A DNA stretch of 64,000 nucleotides, taken from Fusarium oxysporum f. sp. lycopersici 4287. Taxonomy: Eukaryota; Ascomycota; Sordariomycetes; Hypocreales; Nectriaceae. Position numbers and translations under genes: made by a program. Shown here piece by piece: positions 42,624 to 53,239 of the stretch; positions within the stretch are counted from its first letter, which is position 1; each line of letters starts with the position of its first letter. Below the pieces are notes generated by a model. That model searched no databases. It was not told where the DNA came from and saw only the letters and a list, made by a program, of their open reading frames with translations. The stretch is from contig NC_030999.1 of NCBI RefSeq assembly GCF_000149955.1, positions 777,136-841,135 on the forward strand. The letters run 5' to 3'.

Positions 42624-45086
42624 ATGGAGGGATCATTGAGTGTAGAAGAGTTGACAAGACTACTACAAGAAGCTGAGCAGCGCGCGAAGGAGGAGCGACA
42701 ACGCGCCGAGAAGGAACAGCAACGCGCCGAGGAAGCAGAGAGAGAACGACAGGAGGAGCGGCAACGCGCCGAGAAGGAACAGCAACGCGCCGAGGAAGCA
42801 GAGAGAGAACGACAGGAAGAGCGACAACGCGCCGAGAGGGAACAGCAACGCGCCGAAGCGTCAGAGGAACAAACACGACTCACGACACTTGACGAATACA
42901 TTGCAGCCTGCCATATCTCCGTTTTCTCTCGCTTCGCCATCGAAACAGATCCAAAACTGACTTCGAGGGGCTCCATCACCAATCCGCGTGACAAGTGGTG
43001 TCCTAAAAACCTCAGGCCATGGCCCGCCTTCCTTGATCAGCAGAAGCTCACCTTCGGTACGCTCTACGATACATTTCCTACCGAAAGCCGCGTTTTCGAG
43101 AACCGAAACTTCCTGGCCGGCTTGGGGAACAGGATCTCTCAACGACCGATAGCAGACGAGAAGACGCTCGAATATTTCCTACATAATAGCGTGGAGGATC
43201 CGGTTAGAGCCATCATACAACAGCTCAAACAGGTGGAAGAGGTCAGCAGGGCTTTTCAGATCGGAGACGGTGTCGTCTTTGAGAATCATCCCCATGCCCT
43301 CAGCGATGTCGCCGAAGAAGTCGTTGAGCGGGAGACCCCATCGACACCACCGCAGACGCCGGACCACCGAAGAGATCTCAACCAGCTGCGGCCGGATCAA
43401 ATCTGCGTCTATCGATCCGACAACACCGCGTCTTCCCGGCGCACCATGGTTTACGTTTCCGAGTATAAGCCGCCTCACAAGTTGACCGCTCCACATCTTC
43501 GTCTCGGTCTCCGCGCCATGGATATCCACAAGGAAGTTGTGAACCGAAGGACGATTCCAACTTCTGTAGACCCTGACGCGCGTTTCCAGTACCACGCGGA
43601 GAAGCTGACGGCATCTGCCATGACGCAGACATATCATTACATGATCGAAAGCGGCCTTGAATATGGTCTTCTTACGACTGGCGAGGCCATCGTGTTTCTC
43701 AAAGTTGACTGGGACGAACCTGAGACTCTGTACTATCACCTAGCAGAGCCTGGTCCGGAGGTGTCGGCACATCCAAACAACCTACAGATATGCACGGCTG
43801 TCGGTCAATATCTGGCGTTCACCCTTATGGCTCTCGGCGCGCCTGGAGAACGACGGGGGAATAGGCAGGAGGAACGTCTACAAGCTATGAAGAACTTGGA
43901 GACGTGGACTGAGGATTTCGAATCGACATTGCGCTCTATCCCAGAAAATGAACGATCGGCGTCATCAGACTACTCACCTGGTCATGAACCTACCACCTAC
44001 AAGGATGTCGATCGGTCGCCGGCCTTGCCCCGCAAAATGACACGTCGAACTGCTGCGTGCCAGACTGGCGAGGGGTCGTTGAGGAAGGACGACAGGCAGG
44101 AACCATCTGATGACGAGTCGGCGCCCAGGCCACCGGACACGCCTACGCCGACCGGACGACACACAAGACAAGGAACTAGGCGGAGCCAGCGACTAGCGTT
44201 ACTGGCGTTACGGCCGCGCGGAGGAGGCGGCGAGCAGGGTCGGCAGTTCTGTACGCAGAAATGTCTTCTCGGCATGGTCAAGGGTGGCTTTCTCGACCCA
44301 AAGTGCCCGAACGTGACACTTCACTGCAAGAGCTGTGCTCCCGCCCGCGCACGTCATCCTGTCGATCACAAGGAGTGGCTTCACCTACTCTGGATCCAGC
44401 TGAAACAGTCTCTTGACGACGGGATCAGGCCATTGGGGGAGGGTGGTGCGCGAGGTGTGCTTTTCCAAGTGACCCTACTTGCGCATGGCTACACCTTTGT
44501 CAGCAAGGGCACGGTGCGGGCTTTCATCAAAGATCTTGAGCACGAGGCTGCTGTCTACGAGCGTCTCAAACCAATCCAGGGCGTCCACGTGCCCGTTTTC
44601 CTGGGTGCCATTGACCTTCGATCGATGAACAAGACCTACTACTATGACCACCGGGTCTACGTGGTGCACATGACATTTCTGTCCTGGGGAGGCTGCAGCA
44701 TCGACAGAGCACGGAGAATTGGCGACATGGACAGGCCGCTCGAAGACGAGGCCATTCGGTCCTTGAGAGCCATGCATCGAGAGGGCGTGATCCACAAAGA
44801 TGTGCGACTTGCAAACATGTTGTTCAATCCTGAGACCAACGGGGTTATGGTGATCGACTTTGAACGGGCTTTGCTACTCAAGCCGCCTCGACGTCCGTTG
44901 GCGCAGCTGGTGCCGAACAAGCGAGCGTGGAAGTCGGAGACGATGGATGCCAAGAAGATAACTGGTGATTCAAGCAAGCAAGGTCGGGCAAGTCAAAGCT
45001 TTTCAGAGGATATTTGGTTGGCAAAAACGGCGTTCTTAGAGTGGAATGCTGACCGATGGGCACGAGTCGCCAGAGCGCCTTGCTAG
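42624..45086 (+). CDS. Coiled-coil / PD-(D/E)XK-like / kinase-like multidomain protein
   Basis: The protein is 820 aa from ATG 42624 (the frame is open from 42474). Residues about 10-85 are a charged coiled coil built of a 21-residue repeat (AEKEQQRAEEAERERQEERQ). A restriction-nuclease-like signature follows: RPDQICVYR near 257, then VYVSEYKPPHK near 279 (D...E-x-K). Around 543 is a CTQKCLLGMVKGGFLDPKC motif, then a protein-kinase-like domain: GGARGVLF glycine loop, VSKGTV lysine, HKDVRLANML catalytic loop near 723 and DFE instead of DFG near 744. Such nuclease-plus-kinase combinations resemble Crinkler-type (CR) effector modules; this is an inference. It lies between two LTR copies. Activity is unproven. 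Confidence 0.72.
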   Translation: MEGSLSVEELTRLLQEAEQRAKEERQRAEKEQQRAEEAERERQEERQRAEKEQQRAEEAERERQEERQRAEREQQRAEASEEQTRLTTLDEYIAACHISVFSRFAIETDPKLTSRGSITNPRDKWCPKNLRPWPAFLDQQKLTFGTLYDTFPTESRVFENRNFLAGLGNRISQRPIADEKTLEYFLHNSVEDPVRAIIQQLKQVEEVSRAFQIGDGVVFENHPHALSDVAEEVVERETPSTPPQTPDHRRDLNQLRPDQICVYRSDNTASSRRTMVYVSEYKPPHKLTAPHLRLGLRAMDIHKEVVNRRTIPTSVDPDARFQYHAEKLTASAMTQTYHYMIESGLEYGLLTTGEAIVFLKVDWDEPETLYYHLAEPGPEVSAHPNNLQICTAVGQYLAFTLMALGAPGERRGNRQEERLQAMKNLETWTEDFESTLRSIPENERSASSDYSPGHEPTTYKDVDRSPALPRKMTRRTAACQTGEGSLRKDDRQEPSDDESAPRPPDTPTPTGRHTRQGTRRSQRLALLALRPRGGGGEQGRQFCTQKCLLGMVKGGFLDPKCPNVTLHCKSCAPARARHPVDHKEWLHLLWIQLKQSLDDGIRPLGEGGARGVLFQVTLLAHGYTFVSKGTVRAFIKDLEHEAAVYERLKPIQGVHVPVFLGAIDLRSMNKTYYYDHRVYVVHMTFLSWGGCSIDRARRIGDMDRPLEDEAIRSLRAMHREGVIHKDVRLANMLFNPETNGVMVIDFERALLLKPPRRPLAQLVPNKRAWKSETMDAKKITGDSSKQGRASQSFSEDIWLAKTAFLEWNADRWARVARAPC
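42699..42866 (+). repeat. In-frame 63-bp minisatellite coding the coiled coil
   Basis: Two nearly identical 63-bp units and a partial third encode three-heptad blocks. The period is a multiple of seven codons, so copy-number change would preserve the heptad register. Confidence 0.8.
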
Positions 45087-45163
45087 CAAATCTACAGTCA
45101 ATCACCTTACACTTCTATTTATAAATCGTCATGGACCCCAAATGGTCATCTACCCCCCTGTCC

Positions 45164-45356
45164 TGTTGTTTATATTGCGCATCAGTGCTGGGTGAAAATG
45201 TATTTTATGAAACTTGATTGTTACTTATTGAGATAAGAGTTCCTCTCGGGTTTATATGTCTAGATGACTTCACCTAGCACTTTGAACTCTGAATCTAGGA
45301 CTTTCAGCCTAACAGTCTGAATCCTGAAGAGAAGGGGATTCCCGGATTTTCCAACA
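45164..45356 (+). mobile_element. LTR copy 2
   Basis: It starts tgttgtttatattgcgcat and ends ggattttccaaca, in the same orientation as copy 1 and with clear divergence from it. The flanks tgtcc and attct do not match each other or those of copy 1. Confidence 0.7.
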
Positions 45357-45543
45357 ATTCTGGCGGCCATTACTAGAGGGAGAAGTAGTCCCCTGAACTA
45401 TGCCTGTGGGATATATTCAGGATCACTCTGGGTATGGATGAGTTGGCGACTGCCTCAGAATCACTAGGTCTTTCATCGGCAAGAACAATAAACATATCAT
45501 GCTTTGTTATCTGCTTACAGACAAATCAATCGGTTATGTCTAC

Positions 45544-46330
45544 TCACGGAGACATAGTTTGAAGGCTCTCCTGATCCAATAACCTATAGCGACCCTCATC
45601 ATTCAGCCTCTGCGTAGTAATACGCTGAGGGTAGTTTCTCATAAACATATCAGTAAATTGCTTGCCGTAGTGAATGCCGCCTTTAGGTTCCTGGCCATGG
45701 TCATAGCCGGGAAGAGGCCTAACAACAGCTTGGAAACTCGGCTCGTGAAAATATGCGAAAGCAAATCTCTCTCGGAGGTTAAGACCAACTTTGTGAGGTG
45801 TAGACGGAAGGACTGAGTTAGTCATGTACTGCATCATGTCACCTGGAGACCAATGCAAGTTAGCAAACGTCGCCAATAAAGCGAAGGCAGACTTTCCTGG
45901 GAAAACAGTAAAGACATTCTCTGCAGGAGGAACAAACATCCATCTTTCATCATCTTCTTTATATCCTGCAGCACTCGTCTCCCAATTGGCGACCTTATCG
46001 TCCTTATATGGCGGGCGAATCATCAAGGCTTTGCGGCGGCTTGTTAGCTATTGCATATAGATAGGAAAGGGATTGAAAGACTCACCGCCAACGTCATCAG
46101 CCGCTGCAATGACTAGTAGTCCGTAATCTGTATGAGATCCAATTCCTCGACCTTCTTTGCCTTTTCCGTTAGTCTTATTGATGGCAGGGAAGCTGGAAGA
46201 AGCTATTAGCTCAAGATCAAACTAGGGGGGTTAACGAATGTCATCATGACATTCCCAACAATGTTCGCCTGACAAACTTCCATAAGCCTCTTCGCCAATA
46301 TCCAACCCGAACTCTGGTACAGTTCTCCCA
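45544..46330 (-). pseudogene. 2-oxoglutarate/Fe(II) oxygenase, decayed
   Basis: Pieces in order on the minus strand: WILAKRLMEVCQANIVGN (near 46300), then GRGIGSHTDYGLLVIAAADD with the HxD iron motif (near 46150), a GTGAGT...AAG intron, then LMIRPPYKD and VPPAENVFTVFPG, DMMQYMTNSVLPSTPHKVGL with the distal His, RERFAFAYFHEPSF, to the stop at 45544. The family uses 2-oxoglutarate and Fe(II) to oxidise small molecules. N-terminal frames are broken (stop after NPPSLILS), and the donor of a 54-nt intron reads GAAAGT instead of GTAAGT, so 18 foreign residues are read through. It is probably non-functional. Confidence 0.65.
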
Positions 46331-46439
46331 AGCCAAAAGTAGAAACAACAAAAAAAGAATAATAAAAGGACCCTCGCTCTACGGCCCGTGGCCTCCGAGA
46401 ACATGGTGTTACCTGGGCTAACCGCTCCGACAGTCCCTC

Positions 46440-49400
46440 CTAATGACCCTGTTGCTGTAGCCCACCTAGCGCATTCGGCGTTGCCAAACCACTGCCTCCT
46501 CCGCCAAGCACTCCCGTGAACGGATCAAATCCGCCCATGTTGAAGCCGGGATTTTGATCCATATCTGGAGCCTCCATGTTGAATGGCATGAACCATGCGG
46601 ATGATGCTTCCGGTCCGCTTAATCCTGCCCCATCAGCCATACCTGCACTTTGCCCATGCATGCCTGCCTTGACATTTGGCGGCCGACCTTGCAAGCATCC
46701 GTCTGGCTGAGCGCCTGAAGCGACGGTATCCCAACCAAGGCCGCTCATCATATCCTGGCCACCACACAGACCGGTACTAGCATCCATTGAGTATCCGCCA
46801 TAGATAAGCTGACGATCAAGCGGGTCAATGTTTCCATTCGAGCCCTGCCCAAAGTCTATTGAGAGCAGCTCGGGTGGGAAAAAGGTGGGCGTGTGTGCGT
46901 AGTGAGAAAATGGAGTCATGTTGGCCGGGCTCGTAGGTGACATGGTGGTGCTGAAATCCGGGTTCTGCTGGTTTGATGCTGAGAGAGGGTTGAAGCCTGC
47001 TGCACCTGTAATTTGCAATCCCAAACCACCCGAGAACTTGCGTTCCTGGGAGACTGCGTCTGCATCTGTACTCTGCAACGAATCGAGATGCTGGCCAGGT
47101 TGTGCTGGCATGCCAGTCTGCTTCTTGGCGCTTTGCTTTCGTTTCGGCGCTGCTGCGCGGATAGTATCCTTATTCTCGACCCTTCGTGGTGTTGGAAGCG
47201 TGGAGTATTCCTCCACTGATCGCAGTTCGGGCTTCGCTTCGAGAACGCCGTCTGCTCCTGAATCCTTTCGTTTGTGAGTGGCAGGGTCCATGAACTCAGC
47301 GTCAGAAAGACCGCGAGGGTAACGGTTATACCAGTCTCCGTATTGAAGGAAGGATAGCTGTGTGGCTCGTTCTTCGACATTCACACCAGCTCTCATAGCG
47401 TGCAAGACATTTCGATACTGAGTGCGAACGTTCTCCACCATCCAGTGAAACATACCCCAATACTTCTTCATTTTGTGAAGGTACTTGACATTGGTGGTCA
47501 AATTGGCCTCGGCTGTTGGCTTCATGGATGGATTGCAAGAGATAATACCCAAGATGTGAACTGTTGCCGAGGAAAAGGCGCAGTATCCAGCGAAGGGTGC
47601 CGAAACAAAGCACCGCGACTGTTCGGCCTCACGAAGGAATTCAGATATCCGGTTCGCAGCGCTGAATGTCCTCTGACTCGCTTCAGAGAAGAAATCATCA
47701 TGAACACCCTGCTGCTTTCGCGCTGACATGGCGGCTCGACTCACAAGAAGGATGTTATGCTGCAGGCAGATATGCATGAAAAGAAATTGGCTTGCCGCGT
47801 TCTCTGTCTTGTGGACCTCGAGGTTCTCTGCAGAGTAGTTGAGTGACAAGGGCAGACTAGCTTCAAGGTTTACAGCATCATTGAGATGCTTTATGTAGTG
47901 AGGTTCTTCTTCCCACAATAGATTGGGGTCTAGATCCTTACACCCTTGGCTCAGGTAGGTGATGATCCGTCCCCATAAGGCAATGGCTCGAATCAGGAAG
48001 GCCGCAACTCCCATGTTCTCTCGTGCATCAGCGATTTGTCCGTCGTTGGGCGACGGCGGATGAGGTACTTGACCGTCCAACAGCTCGGTCGGCGCAGGCA
48101 TGTCGAATTGAAAGTACTTTTCCTTTACCGGCAGAGGAATCTGAATTGTATCCTCCCTGATGAACATGGGTCGATCTGTCCCAGAAGAGTTGAAGCGATC
48201 CAAGAGAAAGCAGGCCCACATTATGCGTCGCCGAATCTCTCGATCAATGAAGCTGAGCTGCGTTTTGGCGCCATTACGGCCCGAGGGATCGTATTCCAAG
48301 TCTTTATGCAACTGGAGAGCGAAAGCCATTCGGATAGCTTGCCCACCTAGGGCCCAACTGCGGCCGCCCTGGCACGTTCCAAATTCATGAAGGCCCAAAA
48401 TGAGAAGACATGTCAAGATGGTGAGGCTTGGCCATTCGTATTGTCTGGTGCAAATCTCTCGAGCGTGTGATGCCCATTCTTCACCGCGTAAGAATTCAGG
48501 CCCTGAAGAACTCACTAGGGGGTTTGAAGTAAAACGAGCAGCTACAGCGCACACTGTGAGAACAAGCACCGGAGGTAGTGTGCCATTTCTGTTGACAGTC
48601 AGCAAGATACGAGAGATTCAACCCAAAAACAACTTACTTTAACTTTCGCAGATAGCTTGGCTTGTGTAAAAGATGGTAAGATTGACCATAGATGTTGTCG
48701 AAAAACACCTCTGCGAGATGCTCCTGTATCTCCTCGGAGGGGAGTGCTTCGGTGCCTTCATGTTGCAGCTTATTCTCCTCCCCTTCCTGGGCTTGCAAGC
48801 TGCTGGGCCTATCATCGCCCTCAATCTTTGGCTTCGAAGGCGCCTTCGCCCAAGCTTCCAGATCAAGCCCGAATGCTTCCTCGGCGCCGCGCTTCTTGGT
48901 TGGCTTACTGGAAGGTACAGCTCCTGGTATCGCCGGTTTGACCACGGGGCGAGTTACAAATGATGCGACTTCTTGATCCGACTTGGGTGTGGCCTTGATG
49001 ATGCGTTCTTCCATGCACTTCGGTCGCTTATCGAGCATAACCATGTAATTTGTCCGAGGCGCAGCCTTCCGAGTTGTAACTTTGTAGACACATGGGATAT
49101 GTGAGTGTAGGCAGTGCTTGCAGGCGGGTTTCTCGCCTGAACAACGGACCTTCTTTCGGCGGCATGCAATGCAAGCGAGCGGGAGGCGTTTTCTTTCCTT
49201 GCCAGCCTTTGTCTTAAGTCCACTCCACGCAGGTGTGGCACCGGCTTTATCCTCCCTAGGCTTACCGCCTAGATCTGTGCCATCTGCACGGTTACAGGAA
49301 GCCAAACCAAACTCATCGGTAGTCGGGTTTTCGAAGGCGTTGGATGCGGGAGATGTCCGATCAGGCGGGGCTTTGGAGCCTTCCATACTCTGGCTGCGGT

Positions 49401-49701
49401 TGCCCGTAGGCAAAGTGCCGAACGGCAGACCGCTATGTGCAAGGCCAGACATGGCCTGGTGCTGGGGAAACGCAGTGGGAGATTGGAACGTGTGGGTGTG
49501 ATCTAGTAGGGAAACGAGAGAAGACTGGTCAGGAAGACCATAGTAGGCAAACGCAACATCGTCGAAGTGTGTGAAATCCATTAAGGCGCTGTGAGAGGGA
49601 GAAGGCACAGCGTGCAATTCAGGAACGTCGCGATACAGTTGGGACCGGAATCGAAGGACTATTGGGCATGTTGAGGGTTCAAAAACGGCATGGCCGGACA
49701 T
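46440..49701 (-). CDS. Zn2Cys6 transcription factor, EBR-like
   Basis: Exon 1 is 49701-48638 and exon 2 is 48588-46440, with a 49-nt intron (donor GTAAGT, acceptor CAG). The joined frame has 1070 aa. The Zn2Cys6 binuclear cluster lies near residues 175-205 (CIACRRKKVRCSGEKPACK, HCLHSHIPC). The fungal-specific middle homology domain follows (SWALGGQAIRMAFALQLHKD, REIRRRIMWACFLLDRFNSS). The C-terminal third is Gln/Gly/Asn/Pro-rich, as in activation regions. From memory the cluster resembles Fusarium EBR1, a hyphal branching and virulence regulator with extra copies on F. oxysporum accessory chromosomes; the assignment needs a search. The gene is intact and the start choice is moderately certain. 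Confidence 0.85.
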
Positions 49702-50843
49702 GGCTCTGCCAGAGACAAAGTTACGACGCGGCCACCCGAGGCCGAGAATCCGGCGATTGAAAACAAATATACCGGACGGGCGTAGTGACGATGGCGGAGC
49801 GAAGCGACTCAGTTACGCAGGGGTTTGGTGGCTGCGAACGCAGTCCGACTAGGCGAACAAAGTCTTTATAAGGGGTTGGCTGGAACAGCTGTTGTGCAGT
49901 TTAAAAAGTTGCATCGCAAGAGCGTTGAGGTTGAGGTTGAGGCGACCCGAAGCCGTCTGGGGAGTTTATAGAGAAGCAGGCAACAGGTAGTCAGTGGCTC
50001 CCCGCACTGGGGCTGGGGACAGTCTGCGCCCGACATCGCACATCACCGAAAACAGGACTGTACTATACGTACCAACCCTGAGGACTAGAGACTCTACCGT
50101 ACGATTTACGAGTCTGATTGCAATATTATGATGGGCGTATGAACATCCTGCTGCCTTCACCACTTCCCTACATGTAGGATGAGCATGGGGCAAAAAGGCA
50201 TGGTCGGGGTTTACAGCTGCAGTAATACCATGAATCACAAGGATACCAGCCTTTTCACCTCTAATAAGCAGGGTAATCCACATCAATGTCACTGTCCCTT
50301 CTTGATTGTTTCTCAGAAAGTGGTAGGCGGTGACACTACTGAAATTCGTTATGTCATCCATGAATGGCTGTGGAGATGGAGAAATCTTTGTGCCAGGGAC
50401 AGACCCTGATAAGCGGCAATGCCAATCAATCACACGCACCAACTACCGACAGGGGTAGTAAATCACAGTCATGCTATTCGTTTACATATGAGTTTCCATA
50501 GTGAGAAGGTGGTAGCTTAATGTAAACTTTGGAGAATGAAAATGAACCACATGTTTTCTTATTAATTTTCAGTGGAAGCTTAATAATCTTGGGACTTGTT
50601 CTTGTTTAAGAGAAATTGGCACAAATAATCGCCGTGCCAAGGGGTGATTATCCCACATATGATCCGACCACCCACTCTCACCTGCGTAAGTCAACCAATC
50701 GGAATATTGTGAAACAGATTAGCTAGGTAAACGATCAATGCCGTAAGCGGGGGCCGGAGCAAAAGAAACAATTCGGGTGCCGTGCCACCTCAGGCTCTTA
50801 TCAAGTTCCCGATTGCCTACCCTACAGCAGTCTGATCAGACGA
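49702..50843. other. Upstream region of the transcription factor gene
   Basis: A long intergenic region. A 158-codon minus-strand frame (49966-50442) lacks motifs and is not called. Confidence 0.35.
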
Positions 50844-50845
50844 AT

Positions 50846-51134
50846 TGAATGGCCTCTTAGCCTACGGCCCCCCGGACGAAAAATACACATAACATAACAT
50901 AACATATTGAATGACCTCTTCTGCTGTACGACCCCGTATTTTTGAACTGCAGATGGCTTTTGTGTCTCTAATTTGCAATGTCTGAGATAATAAGCTTGGT
51001 TCACCCTCGTCATGCTCAGTCATCAGCATGAAATGTTTATACTTTGATTTATACTGTATAACTTTTGCTTCACTCATTTGTACAACGAAGTTAACCTTCG
51101 AAGTACGGAGGTCCTGGATTTCTCGGTCCGACAT
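50846..51134 (-). pseudogene. Small ORF interrupted by a LINE stub
   Basis: The minus-strand frame from ATG 51134 (MSDREIQDLRTSKVNFVVQM, then TAEEVIQ) has protein-like composition. A 47-bp LINE fragment with a 15-bp target duplication interrupts it. Past the insertion the host frame would reach a stop within a few codons, giving about 80 residues. The family is unknown. Confidence 0.3.
50859..50905 (+). mobile_element. 47-bp extremely truncated LINE insertion
   Basis: It contains ggccccccggacgaaaaata followed by aacat tandem units, the same 3' end as the Tad-like LINE at 14957-15001 (complement). It is flanked by a 15-bp duplication attgaatggcctctt / attgaatgacctctt (50844-50858 and 50906-50920, one mismatch), the sign of target-primed reverse transcription. 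Confidence 0.85.
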
Positions 51135-51890
51135 TTCATCACCTTCCTTCCTAGTGAGGGTTCAGGGGCAATAGCGTTTAACCATCAACACTAACCCCAT
51201 TATGGATTAGCCAGGAATGAGACTAGAATACAGAACACAAAATAAGGAAGGCCGATAAGTTTAGGTAGAAACTTGATGAATTCAAGCCAGGTTTAACGCT
51301 TAAGACTTACATATAAGCCTTAAAGGTTCTAAGATAATCCTAAATCATTAAGATAGAAGTAACCTAAAACCTAGAGAAGGAATTAATGTTTTATATATTC
51401 TACATGGATCTATATAGGTGATCAGAATATCCTGAGACTTTTAAGAGCTCTTCGTATTTAAACCTTGTAATCATTAAGGTTTTAAGTATTATTTGTTTGT
51501 TTCGAGATCAAATACGCCACACAGCTTAGTATCACGACTTACAATTTAACACTCTAACACACTCTTTATACAAACTCAGCTACTCGTTAGGAAACACTAC
51601 TTGTTGTATGTCGTTGAGCTAGAAGTTTTGCTATAGGTAACTACGGAGGCGTTATAGTAAAACATTTGAACTGTGTATAGGATATGTTATTTGCAGCTCC
51701 AATGCAGCCGATAACCTGAATGCTTGCCCATAACTTAACTTAGTTATAGGTCTTGCCGATGTGCCGATTTTTTCCGATATGCAGGTCTTACCGATACAGT
51801 ATGATCAGATCATGAAGAAACTTCTAAAACTGTATTTGAGTTAGGGAAAGTCTAAAGCAAAGAGGTAAATATGGTGATTATGTTTGCTAA
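51135..51890. other. AT-rich intergenic stretch
   Basis: Nothing is recognised here. Stops are frequent in all frames. Confidence 0.4.
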
Positions 51891-51892
51891 GT

Positions 51893-52307
51893 GATAGATA
51901 GATAACGCGGGTAAGGCTTATATACTGTAAAGTACCTTTACCAATAGTCAGTGAGCCAGAGCCGTTAGCGACCATTTATCAAAGAGAAGCAGCTATACTA
52001 TGGTATACTGAGACGCTTCACTCCGGGCATCTTTCTAGGGATCCCAGTCGCTTCTGGCAAAGTGCGAGAAGCGTCTATGGGTGAGATGGATTGCCGCTTC
52101 CGAGAGGGTAGATCGAGGGGGTGAGGCAAATCAACTCGGGATCTACAGTAACACCGGCAAACCTTAAACAATGGAGCACAAAGCAAGAGCCGGATCCTGT
52201 GGCGGGATAGTGGGGCCATTCGTTTCCTAAGCGACAACAGACAGATCCGATGCGCTACAAAACCTCATTCTATACGTGAGCCCTGAACCTCTGAACTTTT
52301 GTCAGTG
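51893..52307 (+). repeat. Dispersed repeat family, copy C
   Basis: It matches the complement of 26141-26557 along its length and the plus strand of 26740-26900 in part. It ends at tgaacttttgtcagtg (52292-52307), the complement of the copy A outer end. Confidence 0.7.
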
Positions 52308-52389
52308 GAGCAGCTAGCTGGGGGTTGGAGGGTCAATTTGAGCTAATTAGAGGTCCCTATTTCCCGCTTTTGCAGCCAACTAGTGGCTT

Positions 52390-52405
52390 CACTGACAAAA
52401 GTTCA
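52390..52405 (+). repeat. Second terminal motif facing copy C
   Basis: cactgacaaaagttca is a perfect inverted copy of 52292-52307, 82 bp away. Either two element ends face each other or a 114-bp miniature element exists here. Confidence 0.5.
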
Positions 52406-53013
52406 TGTGGTTAAGGTATAGCCGTTGCCAACCCCGGCGTTAACCAGTACTTCCACTTTTTAATAGGCACGACTTCCTATGGCCTTCTATAATATTTATA
52501 CTTTACGACGTTCTAAGGAGCGTTGCTGTGGGCCTTTACCTACCCTTTGACTGGCGTAAGGCAACATAAACTAGTCCATACTAGGTTTATGTTGGTATAT
52601 TGCACAAGGCGTGATGCTAAGTGATGCAATGTGTCGCGTCTCCTAATAGGGGAATCAAATGCGTGTTAGGCTTTGTTCAATGTAAGGAAGTTTTATTGAT
52701 AGCTGGAGAGTTAGAGTCTATAAAAGTGCTAATGAGTGTGGTCTATGTACTTGTGTATGTTTATTGGGATCACGGTCATGGTCGTGATCCATCGTAGGGG
52801 ATCACGCTTGTATACGTGGTCCCGAGTGAGTTTCTTCGTGAGTGGATGAAAACTGCGGAATACATATGACATAACCGCTGGGTTCGTAATACCACCCGCT
52901 TCATTGCATTCCGTTAAGCTGATTCACAGGGTCAAACAATTTTTCTGGGGGTGACCGGTTTCCCCGTACCCGACGGTATTGTAAGTCACCTCGGTAGTTT
53001 CGGCTATGAAGTG
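52406..53013. other. Repeat-rich intergenic stretch
   Basis: Bases 52660-52745 match 26605-26675 (shared agtctataaaagtgctaa). A hairpin ggatcacg-gtcatggt-cgtgatcc lies at 52767-52790. No gene is seen. Confidence 0.5.
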
Positions 53014-53239
53014 CAGTGGGATGCAAAAGGTTTTCGCAGGTGTGTAAGTCGCGTTGATAGATCCTAGCTTCTTTACTTACTGTAGTAGCTTAGCTTAGCT
53101 TAGCTTAGGTACTTCATACTAGGTTATCCCCCTGATGTAGGTGTAATAAAAGGTATTGAGGACCTGACATGCTACCCCCGACTAGCTTCCGAGCATCAGA
53201 CCGACCTGCACACCTGCGAATACTTTTTGCATCCCACTG
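53014..53239. mobile_element. mimp (miniature impala) element 3
   Basis: This 226-bp element has left end cagtgggatgcaaaaggttt and right end reading inward as cagtgggatgcaaaaagtat, followed by tcgcaggtgtg on both sides, close to the classical mimp1 terminal repeat. The right flank is TA; the left flank is TG, a one-base change. A short tagct tandem repeat lies inside. It ends 555 bp upstream of the GMC oxidoreductase ATG. Confidence 0.92.

Noticed and set aside
42545..43739. Minus-strand frames of up to 186 codons
   Set aside because: They are antisense to the coiled-coil/kinase-like gene, which has recognisable motifs in the plus frame.
42253..45356. A complete LTR retrotransposon
   Set aside because: No gag/pol, primer binding site or shared 5-bp duplication spans the two LTR copies; LTR copy 1 nearly has its own flanking repeat, so solo LTRs are the simpler reading.
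49966..50442. 158-codon minus-strand frame upstream of the transcription factor
   Set aside because: No motif, unremarkable composition, lies in the promoter/5' region; could be chance or an upstream ORF but is not supportable.
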